A stretch of 64,000 nt of DNA from CALBPI01 sp039821605 (lineage in GTDB: Bacteria; Pseudomonadota; Gammaproteobacteria; Steroidobacterales; Woeseiaceae): the NCBI GenBank assembly GCA_039821605.1, contig JBCBNV010000003.1, positions 434,001 to 498,000 on the forward strand, written 5' to 3'. The notes beneath the pieces were generated by a model. It had not been told where the DNA came from, searched no databases, and saw nothing but the letters and a program-made list of their open reading frames with translations. Each line of letters opens with the position of its first letter. Within the stretch, counting starts at the first letter, position 1. The translations under genes and the position numbers were made by a program. Shown here one piece after another: positions 7,834 to 16,722 of this stretch.

Positions 7834-9498
7834 CTAGCTGGCTACGGCCTGGGCGTCACCGCCCTCAACGGCAGACCCGCCGCTACCGTTCTTGCGAACT
7901 TCTTCGACCGCGGCGCGAATCGCATCGACGCGCTTCTGGTACTCAGCGTCTTCTGGCAGGCAGTGGTCCGCCTCCATGACCCGCAAGACCTTCTTCACCT
8001 CGGCACTCATGCCCGTGGTGAAGACCTTGCGCTCGGCCAGACGCGCGTCGCAAATGATGGTCTCCACAGCACGCGCCGCCGAGACATCAAGGAAGGGCAC
8101 GCGGTGGAAGTCGAGCACGATAGCGCTCGACTTGCCTTTCACGCGCTCGCGCACGTGCAGTCCGAGATCGGTGGCTGCACCAAAGCTCAGCGGGCCACCA
8201 AAGTCGAACAGCATGACGCGACCGTTGGCAGACTGCAGCAGCGACTCTTCCTCGTCCGTGACGACGGCGTCATCACGACCTTCACGGGCTTCCTTGAGCT
8301 GCTGGTCGGCAAGCTGCTTGACGAACGCCAGCGCCGCCATGACCACGCCCGCAAGTACGGCCGTGATGAGGTCGACGAAGACGGTCAGTCCCAGCACGCT
8401 GGCCATGAGCACGAGGTCCCAGCGCGGGCCGCGGTGGGCGCGCTTGATGTAGCTCACGTCGATAATGTCCCAGCCCACCTTGATCAGGATGCCGGCCAGT
8501 ACCGCGTGCGGAATCTGCGACGCAAGCGGCGCACCGACGATAACGACGGCGAACAGAACCACGGCATGCAACATGCCCGCGATCTTGGTCTGGCCACCCG
8601 TGCGGATGTTGACGACCGTGCGCATGGTCGCGCCAGCACCCGGGATGGCGCCGAACAGACCCGCAACGGTGTTGCCGATACCCTGGCCGACGAGCTCCTT
8701 GTCCGAGTCGTGACGCGTGCGCGTCATATTGTCGGCAACGAGCGAGGTGAGCAGACTGTCAATTGCGCCCAGGACCGCGAGAATGAATGCGGCCTCCGCA
8801 ACGATCAGGAAGGTGCTCGCCGTGTAACCGGGAATGATCAGAGACGGGAAGCCCGTCGGGATATCACCGAGGATCGGCGCGCCCTGCATGAATACGCTCA
8901 TGACGGTTCCGATGATCAGCGTTGCGAGCGCGCCCGGTATGAACCGGCCCAGCGACGCCGGCCAGAAGAAGATCACCCCGAGCGACACGGCGCCGATCGC
9001 GAGTGCCGTCAGGTTGGGATCCATCACAGCGCCCGGGATGGCCGTCAGCGCAGGAATCGTGCCCCCACCCGTCGGTTCGTGGCCAAACAGGCGTGACACC
9101 TGAAGCGCAATAATGATGACGCCGATACCACTCATGAAGCCCGAGATGACCGGGTAAGGCACGAGCCGGATGTACTGTCCGAGTTTCATGAAGCCGAAGA
9201 CGATCTGCAGCAGACCTGCGAGTACTACCGCGCCGAACACTAGCGCCGGGTCACCCGACAGCGACGCGAAGACACCCGCGAAGACCACGACCATGGGACC
9301 CGTCGGGCCCGAAACCTGCGACCCCGTGCCGCCGAACAGCGACGCAAAGAAGCCGACAAAGATGGCACCCCAGATACCGGCAATGGGGCCGGCACCCGAT
9401 GCTTCACCGAAGGCCAGCGCCAGCGGCAGCGCAACGACACCGGCGGTGAGGCCGCCGTAAATGTCCCCACGCATGTTGGAAGTATCAAAGAATTTCAT
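7834..9498 (-). CDS. SulP-family inorganic anion transporter with STAS domain
   Basis: The 554-aa inner-membrane transporter starts with GGLTAGVVALPLALAFG, the SulP entry signature. It has the conserved ASGAGPIAGIWGAI and QVSGPTGPM segments, many membrane helices to about residue 400, and a C-terminal STAS domain. The STAS core is AIVLDFHRVPFLDVSAARAVE, with Asp in place of the usual phosphorylatable Ser/Thr context. Compact SulP proteins of this type include BicA-like sodium/bicarbonate symporters and sulfate carriers, and I cannot tell the substrate. AAGGAG lies before the ATG. An ArsR-family gene lies 133 nt upstream on the same strand and probably controls it. Confidence 0.9.
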   Translation of the reverse strand: MKFFDTSNMRGDIYGGLTAGVVALPLALAFGEASGAGPIAGIWGAIFVGFFASLFGGTGSQVSGPTGPMVVVFAGVFASLSGDPALVFGAVVLAGLLQIVFGFMKLGQYIRLVPYPVISGFMSGIGVIIIALQVSRLFGHEPTGGGTIPALTAIPGAVMDPNLTALAIGAVSLGVIFFWPASLGRFIPGALATLIIGTVMSVFMQGAPILGDIPTGFPSLIIPGYTASTFLIVAEAAFILAVLGAIDSLLTSLVADNMTRTRHDSDKELVGQGIGNTVAGLFGAIPGAGATMRTVVNIRTGGQTKIAGMLHAVVLFAVVIVGAPLASQIPHAVLAGILIKVGWDIIDVSYIKRAHRGPRWDLVLMASVLGLTVFVDLITAVLAGVVMAALAFVKQLADQQLKEAREGRDDAVVTDEEESLLQSANGRVMLFDFGGPLSFGAATDLGLHVRERVKGKSSAIVLDFHRVPFLDVSAARAVETIICDARLAERKVFTTGMSAEVKKVLRVMEADHCLPEDAEYQKRVDAIRAAVEEVRKNGSGGSAVEGGDAQAVAS

Positions 9499-9631
9499 GA
9501 CGCGCTCCTTTCAAGCAGGTCGTTCTCTCAGTTGAAGAGGCCCTGTCGGTATTCGCCGTGTTCGTTGCGAATCTGCGTATCAGGACCCCCCTTGTTGTGA
9601 ATTGCTTACCGTGGCTTTCGGCGCCTGGTAT

Positions 9632-9979
9632 TCAACTCGTGGACCAAAGCTGACGTGCCGATCGAATCTCCCGATCGCTCACGCCGTTGGCCCGTTTTTC
9701 GATGAACTCCACACCGTCGACGATCCACTGCGCGATCTCCGGGTGCGTGAGGTGGTAGTAATGATGGCGCCCGTCCCGTCGTTCTTCGACGAAGCGGTAC
9801 GCACGCAACTTGGACAGGTGCTGCGACACCCGCGTACCAGGCAAACTCAATGCGCTGGCCAGCGTGTTCACGTCCTGCTCTTCCTTCGCCAACTCTTCGA
9901 TGATCCGGATTCGATCCGGGTGCGATACGAGCTTGAAGATCTCTGCAAGCTCTCTGGCGATGACTTCACGACTTGGCAT
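9632..9979 (-). CDS. ArsR/SmtB-family transcriptional repressor
   Basis: The 115-aa protein has a winged-helix domain: LAEIFKLVSHPDRIRIIEELAKEEQDVNTLASALSLPGTRVSQHLSKLRAYRFVEERRDGRHHYYHL. This is the ArsR layout with recognition helix TRVSQHLSKLR. The classic metal-site ELCVCDL motif is absent (EEQDVNTL instead), so the signal may not be a thiophilic metal. It is the first gene before the SulP transporter. An 8-4-8 inverted repeat overlaps the likely transcription start just upstream, so autoregulation is probable. Confidence 0.9.
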   Translation of the reverse strand: MPSREVIARELAEIFKLVSHPDRIRIIEELAKEEQDVNTLASALSLPGTRVSQHLSKLRAYRFVEERRDGRHHYYHLTHPEIAQWIVDGVEFIEKRANGVSDREIRSARQLWSTS

Positions 9980-10049
9980 ACCGAACCGATCCTCGGATCT
10001 GGAAGTGCGCCGTCCCCACAGCGACCGCCTGATCTCTCTGCATATTCAT

Positions 10050-10069
10050 ATCTTCAACAGTTTGAAGAT
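10050..10069. promoter_or_regulatory. Candidate ArsR operator (8-4-8 inverted repeat)
   Basis: ATCTTCAA (10050-10057), spacer CAGT, TTGAAGAT (10062-10069) is a perfect inverted repeat. It begins just 3' of the -10 box of the arsR-sulP promoter read on the minus strand, where it would cover the transcription start. Confidence 0.65.
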
Positions 10070-10075
10070 GCGCAG

Positions 10076-10103
10076 ATATTAATACTCGGCGCCAATAGGT
10101 CAA
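10076..10103 (-). promoter_or_regulatory. Sigma70-type promoter of the ArsR-SulP unit
   Basis: On the minus strand TTGACC (10103-10098) is followed by 16 nt and TAATAT (10081-10076). The pair sits about 100 nt upstream of the ArsR start and abuts the inverted repeat at 10050-10069. Confidence 0.6.
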
Positions 10104-10209
10104 GCATTTCAGCTTTTTTTGAGACTACGGAATTCCCGACGCGTGCCGCGAGCCTGTAAGGTCCTGTGGATGCTAGGATTTTGGGACTCAGCGCAGGAAC
10201 AGGACGCTC

Positions 10210-11400
10210 GTGAGCACCACCGACTCCAGTGACGGTATCGCCAGCACCGCGCAACCGGAACAACGCAATACCGCGATCGATAGCCTGCGCGTCGCGATGA
10301 TGAGCGTGGTCATGCTGGGCCACCCCCTGTTGCCCTACACGACGGTGCCACGCCGCTTCGAGGACCCGGAAACGCATGCCGCTGTGGATGTGCTGGCGGT
10401 GTTCTTGTACAGCTTCGCCATGCCCGCGTTCTTCGTCACGGCGGGCTTTGCGGCGTCCGCCTTGTACAACCGCCGCGGTAGCGCTGTGTTCTGGAAGAAC
10501 CGGGGCCTGCGCATTGCCGTCCCGCTTGTTGCGGGCTACCTGTTACTGACACCCCTGACCCGCGCCGCCTACGAATTTGCTCAGATGGCGGCCCAGTCGG
10601 GCAGCCTGGCCAGCGCCTGGCAGGTGGTCACCGAAGCCCGTTGGCTGCGTTGGGGCAAGGTGTATCACCTGTGGTTTCTTGCCTCGCTGATCCTGTTCTC
10701 GGCGGGCGCCGTCGCGGCACAGTCCCTCGTCAATACACGGTCAGATCGCGCAGCGGCGGGCGCCCCTCGAATCAAACCAATGCTGTTTCGGGCCCCAGGT
10801 ATCGTCGGCCTGACGCTGTGCGTTGCCGCCTTCATGGCGCCATCCTATGTGTCCGGCACAGGCCAGGGCACTGACGGCTGGATGCAGCTGGCGGTCTTTG
10901 GTTTCTTCCTGCTCGGTTGGACGCTGTTTCATTGGCGCGATCTGCTGCCCGTGCTCACCGCGCGCTGGTGGCTGGGCCCCGCCGTCGCCCTGCTCGTCAT
11001 GCCGGTCTGCGCCTGGGCAACGCGAGCGCGGCTGCTCGCGGACGATGTCGCAGATCTGAAGCTCGGACTCATCGCGGGGGGGACCAATGCCGTCGTTGCG
11101 ATTGCCATGACGCTGGGCCTACTTGGCATCTTTCAGCGCTTCTTCGCCACGCGCGGCGCTTTGGGCCAATACGTGAGCGACGCTTCGTACTGGGTCTACC
11201 TGATCCATTTCCCCGCGGTCATCGCAGCGGGCGGGGTCATGTCCGTGTTCGATCTACCCGTGGTGGCGAAGTACCTGGCGACGATCGCCCTGTCACTGCC
11301 CGTTATTCTCGGCAGCTACGAAGTGCTGGTGCGACGCTCCCCCCTGGGCAGAGTACTGGGCGCCCCACGCCGCAAGGTCACTTCCGAACCAACGCCCTAG
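10210..11400 (+). CDS. Membrane acyltransferase, acyltransferase-3 family (OpgC-like)
   Basis: The 396-aa protein has about ten membrane helices. The N-terminal segment IDSLRVAMMSVVMLGHPLLPY carries the conserved His near residue 37, which is needed for transfer in acyltransferase-3 enzymes. FVTAGFAASALYNRRG and the helix ending WVYLIHFPAVI are also typical. These enzymes move acetyl or other acyl groups onto sugars, lipids or glucans across the inner membrane. The OpgC-like subgroup is suggested by the overall pattern only. The start is GTG. It stands alone and converges with a DUF2785 gene, with both stops inside one inverted repeat. Confidence 0.82.
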   Translation: MSTTDSSDGIASTAQPEQRNTAIDSLRVAMMSVVMLGHPLLPYTTVPRRFEDPETHAAVDVLAVFLYSFAMPAFFVTAGFAASALYNRRGSAVFWKNRGLRIAVPLVAGYLLLTPLTRAAYEFAQMAAQSGSLASAWQVVTEARWLRWGKVYHLWFLASLILFSAGAVAAQSLVNTRSDRAAAGAPRIKPMLFRAPGIVGLTLCVAAFMAPSYVSGTGQGTDGWMQLAVFGFFLLGWTLFHWRDLLPVLTARWWLGPAVALLVMPVCAWATRARLLADDVADLKLGLIAGGTNAVVAIAMTLGLLGIFQRFFATRGALGQYVSDASYWVYLIHFPAVIAAGGVMSVFDLPVVAKYLATIALSLPVILGSYEVLVRRSPLGRVLGAPRRKVTSEPTP

Positions 11401-11416
11401 CCCAGCCCCCTAGGGC
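11394..11416. terminator. Inverted repeat carrying both convergent stop codons
   Basis: GCCCTAG (11394-11400) and CTAGGGC (11410-11416) pair around a 9-nt loop. The TAG stops of the + strand acyltransferase and the - strand DUF2785 gene are part of the two arms. No T-run follows, so a terminator role is only possible. Confidence 0.35.
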
Positions 11417-12279
11417 AGCGCGCGAAGCAATGCCTCGACCCGAGCCTGCAGCGCAGGCGCATTTTCGGACGGGCTCGTCGTCGTGTAGACGTAGAGCGCC
11501 TGGGCGAACGCACGCGTGTTATGCAGGGCCGCGAGACCCGCTTCGGAACCGTAGGGCGATTGCCAGCGGGGCTGCTTGGCGTCGGACCCTAGCGCTGCAA
11601 AGAACGTGTCGAGCGCCTCTGTCGAAACCCGGTCGTTAATCGCGAGAAAAAACACCGGTCGCGCCAACCGGCCAGGCTCGTTGAACACGTAACTGTGACC
11701 CGAAGCAGGGGCCACCTGAACCGCAATCGCCGTCAACAACTGCGCACCCTGTTCGGCGGTGAGCTTCGGATTCAGCGCAAGCTGCATCGCAAGATCGGCG
11801 CCGTGCGCAATACCGTGACGCCAGCCCTCGCCGTCCGCGAATCCGCGGTAGTCAGTCACGCCGCGCAAGTAGCGCCACGCCGCGCCGACGAGCAGATCGC
11901 GCCGCTTGTCGTTGAGATAGGGACTGACGCGATCGACGCGTGCGAACTCGGCCAACACGAGAACCAGAAACGGTTTCTCAAATCCGTCGCCACCGCGCTC
12001 GGGCACAGAGAGTCGAAACACAAAGTCGGCGAGCAAGGTCTCAAGGGTGTCGGACGAGACCTTGCCCGAACGCAGGACCTCAACGAACCGCGTGTAGGCG
12101 AACTCGTCGCGGACGGCGGGATCAGGACTCGCAAGACACGCGCGCACCTTGAGCAAATGCGTCGTCGTCACGCGCTCGGATTCGGGCACGGCCACGAGTG
12201 TCTCGACGTCGCAAGCCCAAAGCACCGGCGAGGCAATGACCGCGAGTACCGTGAGGAGCCGGCGAATCGCCCATCGCAC
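11410..12279 (-). CDS. Exported DUF2785 domain protein
   Basis: The 289-aa protein has an N-terminal signal peptide (MRWAIRRLLTVLAVIASPVLWA). The mature part is helical. RDEFAYTRF and YRGFADGEGWRHGIAHGADLAMQLALNPKL match the conserved RDExAY and GWxHxxAHxADL blocks of DUF2785. The family function is unknown, and the invariant His pair (GWRHGIAHGAD) suggests metal or substrate binding. It begins 5 nt after the DUF305/LVIVD gene, so both form one transcription unit. Confidence 0.75.
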   Translation of the reverse strand: MRWAIRRLLTVLAVIASPVLWACDVETLVAVPESERVTTTHLLKVRACLASPDPAVRDEFAYTRFVEVLRSGKVSSDTLETLLADFVFRLSVPERGGDGFEKPFLVLVLAEFARVDRVSPYLNDKRRDLLVGAAWRYLRGVTDYRGFADGEGWRHGIAHGADLAMQLALNPKLTAEQGAQLLTAIAVQVAPASGHSYVFNEPGRLARPVFFLAINDRVSTEALDTFFAALGSDAKQPRWQSPYGSEAGLAALHNTRAFAQALYVYTTTSPSENAPALQARVEALLRALP

Positions 12280-12284
12280 GAGCC

Positions 12285-14720
12285 CTACCCCACGCGTTTG
12301 GCGATGCCGTTCAACGTGCCGGCCAGCGCGTCGAGACGCTGCGCCACGGCGCCCCGCGCATCGTCGCTTTTCAGGCGCTTGGCAAGTCGCTTGAGCTCGC
12401 GGGACAGCGAACGATCGCGCCCGCCGGACTCAGTGTGACGCCCGGCGCGGTCCAGCGCAGCGCCAATGTCGCTCGCGAGTGACGCGTCAATGGCGGCGTC
12501 ACGGTTGAGCTGATCGATGTAGGCGCGCGCGACAACCGGTGCAGCGGGCCAGGTCACGGGCAGCTGCTGCTGCGGATTGAAAACCTGGCCCTGGTCTGCG
12601 AGCCGCGCCGCTGCGATCTCGTTTTCCGTCAGGAACTCGCTCGGCTGCAACGCAAAGACGTCGAGCCCACGCACGATCTCGGTGCCGTAGATGAGCCCGT
12701 CGTACCAGTACGTCGACCAATAGCCGCCGACCACAAGAAACTCCTCGTCTATTGGGCCCCGATCAAAGAACGCGATCTCGTAGGGATTGGCCGAATCCGT
12801 GAAGTCCACCACCGAGAGTCCGCCCTGGTACCAGGCCTGCACGAAGATGTCGCGGCCCGGCACGGGCACGATGGAGCCGTTGTGCGCCACGCAGTTCTCG
12901 GTATCGATCTGCGGCGCGGGCATCTTGTAGTGGCTGCGGTACTCGAGCTTGCCGTCAACGATGTCGTAGATGGCATCGGCACCCCAGTCGAGCGGGTCGT
13001 AAGCCCGGCAGCGCGGTCGACTGCCGCCGCCCCACTCGTCCGTGAAGAGCACCTTGGTGCCGTCGTTGTTGAACGTAGCGGAGTGCCAGTAGGCAAAGCC
13101 CGCGTCGACGACGGCATCAATGCGCTTGGGCTTACGCGGGTTCGAGATGTCAAAAATAATGCCGTTGCCCGAGCAGGCGCCCGCGGCAATGCCCGCGCTC
13201 GGGAACACCGTGATGTCGTGGCACTGATCGGTGCGGCGCGTGTCCTGCGTCTCATCGCCATGATCACCGCCACGCCAGAGGCCCGCCAGCGCACCTGTTT
13301 CGTCGTCCGCGAACACCGTCGGGCTATCGATGATTCGTGACTGCGACGGATCATCAACGGGAATCTCGATGACGTCGATCCGGAACAACGCCGTGCGTTC
13401 GTCGCCGGGCGTCTCGTCGTAACACCCGTTCAACTCGTCGGCCTCGCGAATACTGGACGTGCCCGAGTTGTAAACGATGATCTTGCCGTCACGCCCGGGC
13501 CCTGAAACGACGGAGTGCGTGTGCGATCCGCGGCAGGTCTGCACAGCGCCCACCTGTATCGGCCGCGTCAAGTCCCGGATGTCAAAAATGCGCACACCGC
13601 GGAACCGGTCGGCGCTCACGTCTTCGGAAACGCCCTGCAAGCCGCAATCGAGCCGACCGCGCGTTTCCTCCACGGACATGATGAGCAGGTCGCCGACAAT
13701 CGAGACATCACCCTGACCACCCGGGCACACGATCGACGACATGAGCTCGGGCGAACCGTCTTCGCCAAGCTGGTAGACGTTAAAGCCGTGATAGCTGCCG
13801 GCAACGAGTACATCGTCGCGAAATGCCATGTCCGTATTCGAGAAGCTCAGTTTCGGGTAGCGCAGTTTGCGCGGATCCGGGCGACGCGGCAGCTCTTCGC
13901 TCTCTTGTTCGGCATCGGCCTCCTCATGGTCCTTGACGCTGGCCGGGTCGGACGGCAGCTCGGCCGGATTGTCGGGGTCGAAGAAGCCCGCTGGTTTCTG
14001 CAGCGTCGCCACGAGTTCGAGATTGCTGATGGCCTCGCCGGCATCAAACAGCCCGACCGCGAGCCCGGCGCGCGGATCGTCCGACAAGGTGACGAGCAGA
14101 CCGTTCATGCGCTCGATCTCGGCCGTCTGGTCGTTGGTGACGTCGTTCGTGAATTCGAACAGGACGGGGTCATAGGCCGCACCATCCTGCTCGAGCAGAT
14201 CCTCCACCATCGTCACGGCGCCTTCGTGGTGCGCAATCATGAGCTCGAGGAACAGACGATCGAACGCCGTGCTCTGCGCGGCCGCGAGCTGCTCCAACTG
14301 CTCAGGCGACGCCATGCCGGCCATGGTGTGGCTCATATGCATGGCCTCGTGCGCGGCGGGATCGGGCACCGTCTCACCACGCTCGGCAAGCCAGCCCTTC
14401 ATGAAGCCAATCTCATCATCCTGCGAGACATTGATGCGACCCGCGAGATCGATGACGTCAGGGTTGTTGGTGCGCGTCGCAACCAGGGCGGCCATCTGCA
14501 GCGCCTGGTGATGATGCGGAATCATGTCCCGCATGAACCGCACGTCATCATTCGTATAGCTCGTGTCCGCGATCGCCGTCGCTTCGTCGGCGCTGAGCGC
14601 GCGCGGCGGCTCCCCCGGAGCGCCTGGCTGCACAATCGGGACATCGGCGAGCGTCGCCGTGGCCAGGAAAAACGAAACGAGGGCAATACTGGCGCGCGCC
14701 AGACGGGCTATCGAATTCAA
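12285..14720 (-). CDS. Exported DUF305 and LVIVD-repeat fusion protein
   Basis: The 811-aa protein has a signal peptide (residues 1-25, ending TATLA-D). Residues of about 45-205 form a DUF305 domain with FMRDMIPHHHQALQMAALV and a second half LFLELMIAHHEGAVTMVEDLL, so both HH pairs are present. From about residue 290 to 690 the sequence reads as LVIVD-like beta-propeller blades: GSYHGFNVYQL, GVRIFDIRDLTRPIQVG, GIIFDISNPRKPKRIDAV, GGLSVVDFTDSANPYEIAFFD. A short helical tail follows. DUF305 proteins are exported His-rich four-helix proteins, often linked to metals. LVIVD propellers are extracellular scaffolds. Joining both in one chain is uncommon. The role is unknown. Confidence 0.82.
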   Translation of the reverse strand: MNSIARLARASIALVSFFLATATLADVPIVQPGAPGEPPRALSADEATAIADTSYTNDDVRFMRDMIPHHHQALQMAALVATRTNNPDVIDLAGRINVSQDDEIGFMKGWLAERGETVPDPAAHEAMHMSHTMAGMASPEQLEQLAAAQSTAFDRLFLELMIAHHEGAVTMVEDLLEQDGAAYDPVLFEFTNDVTNDQTAEIERMNGLLVTLSDDPRAGLAVGLFDAGEAISNLELVATLQKPAGFFDPDNPAELPSDPASVKDHEEADAEQESEELPRRPDPRKLRYPKLSFSNTDMAFRDDVLVAGSYHGFNVYQLGEDGSPELMSSIVCPGGQGDVSIVGDLLIMSVEETRGRLDCGLQGVSEDVSADRFRGVRIFDIRDLTRPIQVGAVQTCRGSHTHSVVSGPGRDGKIIVYNSGTSSIREADELNGCYDETPGDERTALFRIDVIEIPVDDPSQSRIIDSPTVFADDETGALAGLWRGGDHGDETQDTRRTDQCHDITVFPSAGIAAGACSGNGIIFDISNPRKPKRIDAVVDAGFAYWHSATFNNDGTKVLFTDEWGGGSRPRCRAYDPLDWGADAIYDIVDGKLEYRSHYKMPAPQIDTENCVAHNGSIVPVPGRDIFVQAWYQGGLSVVDFTDSANPYEIAFFDRGPIDEEFLVVGGYWSTYWYDGLIYGTEIVRGLDVFALQPSEFLTENEIAAARLADQGQVFNPQQQLPVTWPAAPVVARAYIDQLNRDAAIDASLASDIGAALDRAGRHTESGGRDRSLSRELKRLAKRLKSDDARGAVAQRLDALAGTLNGIAKRVG

Positions 14721-15157
14721 CGCAGAACTCCCTGAAATATGGTGGGCGGCACAGCATAGCAGGCTGTCGCGCAGCGGGCTGAACGCCGGCAGTGGCTCAG
14801 CGACCTGATCGCGACGGCCTGGCCGCGGTGCTTCAGCCGCGCGCCAAAGTGTGCCTGCTGGCGTCTCTGCCCACGGTCATGGGCGAGCTGGAACCCGGCA
14901 CTGCGCAGCGATTCCAGGTCCAGTTGCTGGACGTCGAAATAGACCCACTCCAACGCGCAGTGCTGCCGTTTCGTATCCTGGATCGCGTTGTCGCAAGCAG
15001 AGTTGAGCTGACATTTTCGATCGGCTTTTCAGACACTAAGCCAACCTTCAGAACAACTTAAGCATTTCCAAAGGTCACAAAACGCCAACCTGTGCACATT
15101 TCGCCCGACGGTCTCTGACGGCCGCACTCTTCTAAGACGACACCGAGGGAGAACACG
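14721..15157. other. 437-bp region without an assured gene
   Basis: It separates the divergent DUF305/LVIVD and beta-barrel genes. It should contain both promoters, but I found no convincing -35/-10 pair. The only coding candidate is a GTG-started reading frame at 14792-15061. The end (15100-15157) is the leader of the beta-barrel gene, with GAGGGAGA before its ATG. Confidence 0.5.
14792..15061 (+). CDS. Possible small protein, 89 aa, unrecognised
   Basis: The frame starts with GTG, after an in-frame stop at 14780. About two thirds of its codons end in G or C, somewhat below the real genes here. The product reads like a folded soluble protein in the middle (LEPGTAQRFQVQLLDVEID, then LPFRILDRVVASRVELTFSI) but matches no family I know. 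There is no clear ribosome binding site. The opposite-strand frames look less protein-like. It may be a gene remnant. Confidence 0.3.
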   Translation: MAQRPDRDGLAAVLQPRAKVCLLASLPTVMGELEPGTAQRFQVQLLDVEIDPLQRAVLPFRILDRVVASRVELTFSIGFSDTKPTFRTT

Positions 15158-15802
15158 ATGAAGCGATTCTGCATGGCGGCGCTGGCCGCTCTGGCCCTGT
15201 CTCAGGCCCACGCCGAGGGCACGATTGGGGGCAAGGTCGGCACACTGGGGCTGGGCCTCGAGGGCAGCTATCAGTTCACCGACAAATGGGCCGTGCGAGG
15301 CGGCTTCAATCAGTTTGACTACGACTTCGAGGACGATCTCGACGGCGTGGATTTCGACGGCGACCTGGAGCTCAGTTCCATCACGCTGCTTGCGGACTAC
15401 CGGCCCACGGGCGGCGGCTTCCGCCTGACGGGTGGTGCGGTGTTCAACGAAAACGCCATTGTCGCGGTCGCGGACCCGACCGCCACCTACGAGATCGACG
15501 ATACGATTTACACGATCGAAGAAACGGGCGTGCTGTCGGCCGATTCAGAATTCGACAGCGTGGCGCCCTATCTTGGCCTCGGCTACGACTGGGATGTGGG
15601 TGAGCGCTTGCTGATCAACTTTGATCTGGGCGTGTTGTTCCAGGGCGAGGCGACGGTGCAGTTCGCAAGTGTCGGCGGCACCTTGTCCACGGACCCGGAC
15701 TTTCTGGCGGACCTCGAGGCCGAGGAACGCATCGCAGAGGATGATCTCGAGGACTACGACCTCTATCCGGTGTTGTCGATCGGCCTCAGTTACTCGTTCT
15801 AG
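15158..15802 (+). CDS. Outer-membrane beta-barrel protein
   Basis: The 214-aa protein has a signal peptide (MKRFCMAALAALALSQAHA). The mature chain has alternating aromatic/hydrophobic strands: GLEGSYQFTDKWAVRGGFNQFDY, SSITLLADYRPTGGGFRLTGGAVF, VAPYLGLGYDWDVGERLLINFDLGVLF. It ends with Phe (LSIGLSYSF), the barrel assembly signal. Loops are very acidic. It resembles small eight-strand barrels annotated as Omp-like or lipid A related, and I cannot assign a cargo. It ends in a 4-nt overlap with a convergent hydroxylase gene. Confidence 0.82.
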   Translation: MKRFCMAALAALALSQAHAEGTIGGKVGTLGLGLEGSYQFTDKWAVRGGFNQFDYDFEDDLDGVDFDGDLELSSITLLADYRPTGGGFRLTGGAVFNENAIVAVADPTATYEIDDTIYTIEETGVLSADSEFDSVAPYLGLGYDWDVGERLLINFDLGVLFQGEATVQFASVGGTLSTDPDFLADLEAEERIAEDDLEDYDLYPVLSIGLSYSF

Positions 15803-16647
15803 GTCGGCGCGTGGCCTTCATCGCGGGCAGCGTGGCCCCCAGGTTGCGCTGTCCGCGGTCGGACCAGCGGCCAGAACAGCTGCTCGGCGGCGCCCACCTC
15901 TGGCAGGTTCTCAACACCAAACTGCTTCGGGTAGCGCCGTGTGATCTTGGCCGTGCCAAACAGCACGTCCCAGAAAAACAGCAGGTTGCCGTAGTTGCCC
16001 TTGTAATTCGTGACGCCGTCGGCCGCATGTTTTCCGTGATGGGCCGCGTGCGTCGCCGGCGTCGAGATCACGCGTTCGACGAGCCACATCGCGCGCGACA
16101 GCGTGGGACTGCGGTAGAGCGGCGCGTCCCAACGGACGTCCGAGTGCGCACCGCAAATCACGAGCAGCTTGACCACGATGTACACGGCGTAGACAGGGCC
16201 GAGTCCCAGGAAGATGAGCGCGCCCGAGAACCAGATGCCGGGCATGAGCAGGTAGTAGAAGAAGTTGTTGCGGTAGACGATTCGGATGCTCATGTAAGGC
16301 GCATCGTGGTGCGGACGGTGCAAGGCATAGAGCCACGGCACGTTGTGCGACAGCCGGTGCCACCAGTATTGCGTCATGTCATCGAACACGAGCAGCAAGC
16401 CGATCTGGGCCAGAATCGGCAGCGTGGCGAGCGCATCGCGGTGCTCGGGCAGCGCGAGTGCCATGAGTGCCCCACTCGCGAGCAGAACCGCGGGCTGTGT
16501 GACGAAGGCCAGCAGGCCCGAGCTCACGGCCTCGACCACGGCGTCCTTGCGGCGTTGGCCGGGCTTGCGGAACAGCTGCGTGCGGGCGAGCTCCGCAATC
16601 GCAAACCCAAGGAATATCAATAAGATGAAAAGCATTTCAATGCGCAT
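15799..16647 (-). CDS. Fatty acid hydroxylase / sterol desaturase family membrane enzyme
   Basis: The 282-aa integral membrane protein carries the di-iron histidine motifs HRLSH, HRPHH and HAAHHGKH, in the right order and spacing for the fatty acid hydroxylase superfamily. Four or so hydrophobic helices surround them. Such enzymes hydroxylate or desaturate lipid chains with O2 in the inner membrane. The substrate cannot be read from the sequence. It overlaps the beta-barrel gene by 4 nt at its 3' end and is divergent from the Crp/Fnr gene 75 nt away. Confidence 0.9.
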   Translation of the reverse strand: MRIEMLFILLIFLGFAIAELARTQLFRKPGQRRKDAVVEAVSSGLLAFVTQPAVLLASGALMALALPEHRDALATLPILAQIGLLLVFDDMTQYWWHRLSHNVPWLYALHRPHHDAPYMSIRIVYRNNFFYYLLMPGIWFSGALIFLGLGPVYAVYIVVKLLVICGAHSDVRWDAPLYRSPTLSRAMWLVERVISTPATHAAHHGKHAADGVTNYKGNYGNLLFFWDVLFGTAKITRRYPKQFGVENLPEVGAAEQLFWPLVRPRTAQPGGHAARDEGHAPT

Positions 16648-16722
16648 TGTCAGCCCGGCAGGTGTCTCGATGGTGAGATCGTATCAACCCGGCATGCGCC
16701 AGAATGCTAACTTGTTTACATT

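Noticed and set aside
7714..9096. A long + strand reading frame opposite the SulP gene
   Set aside because: Its product is His/Arg-rich without any domain, and the SulP protein on the other strand has complete transporter motifs.
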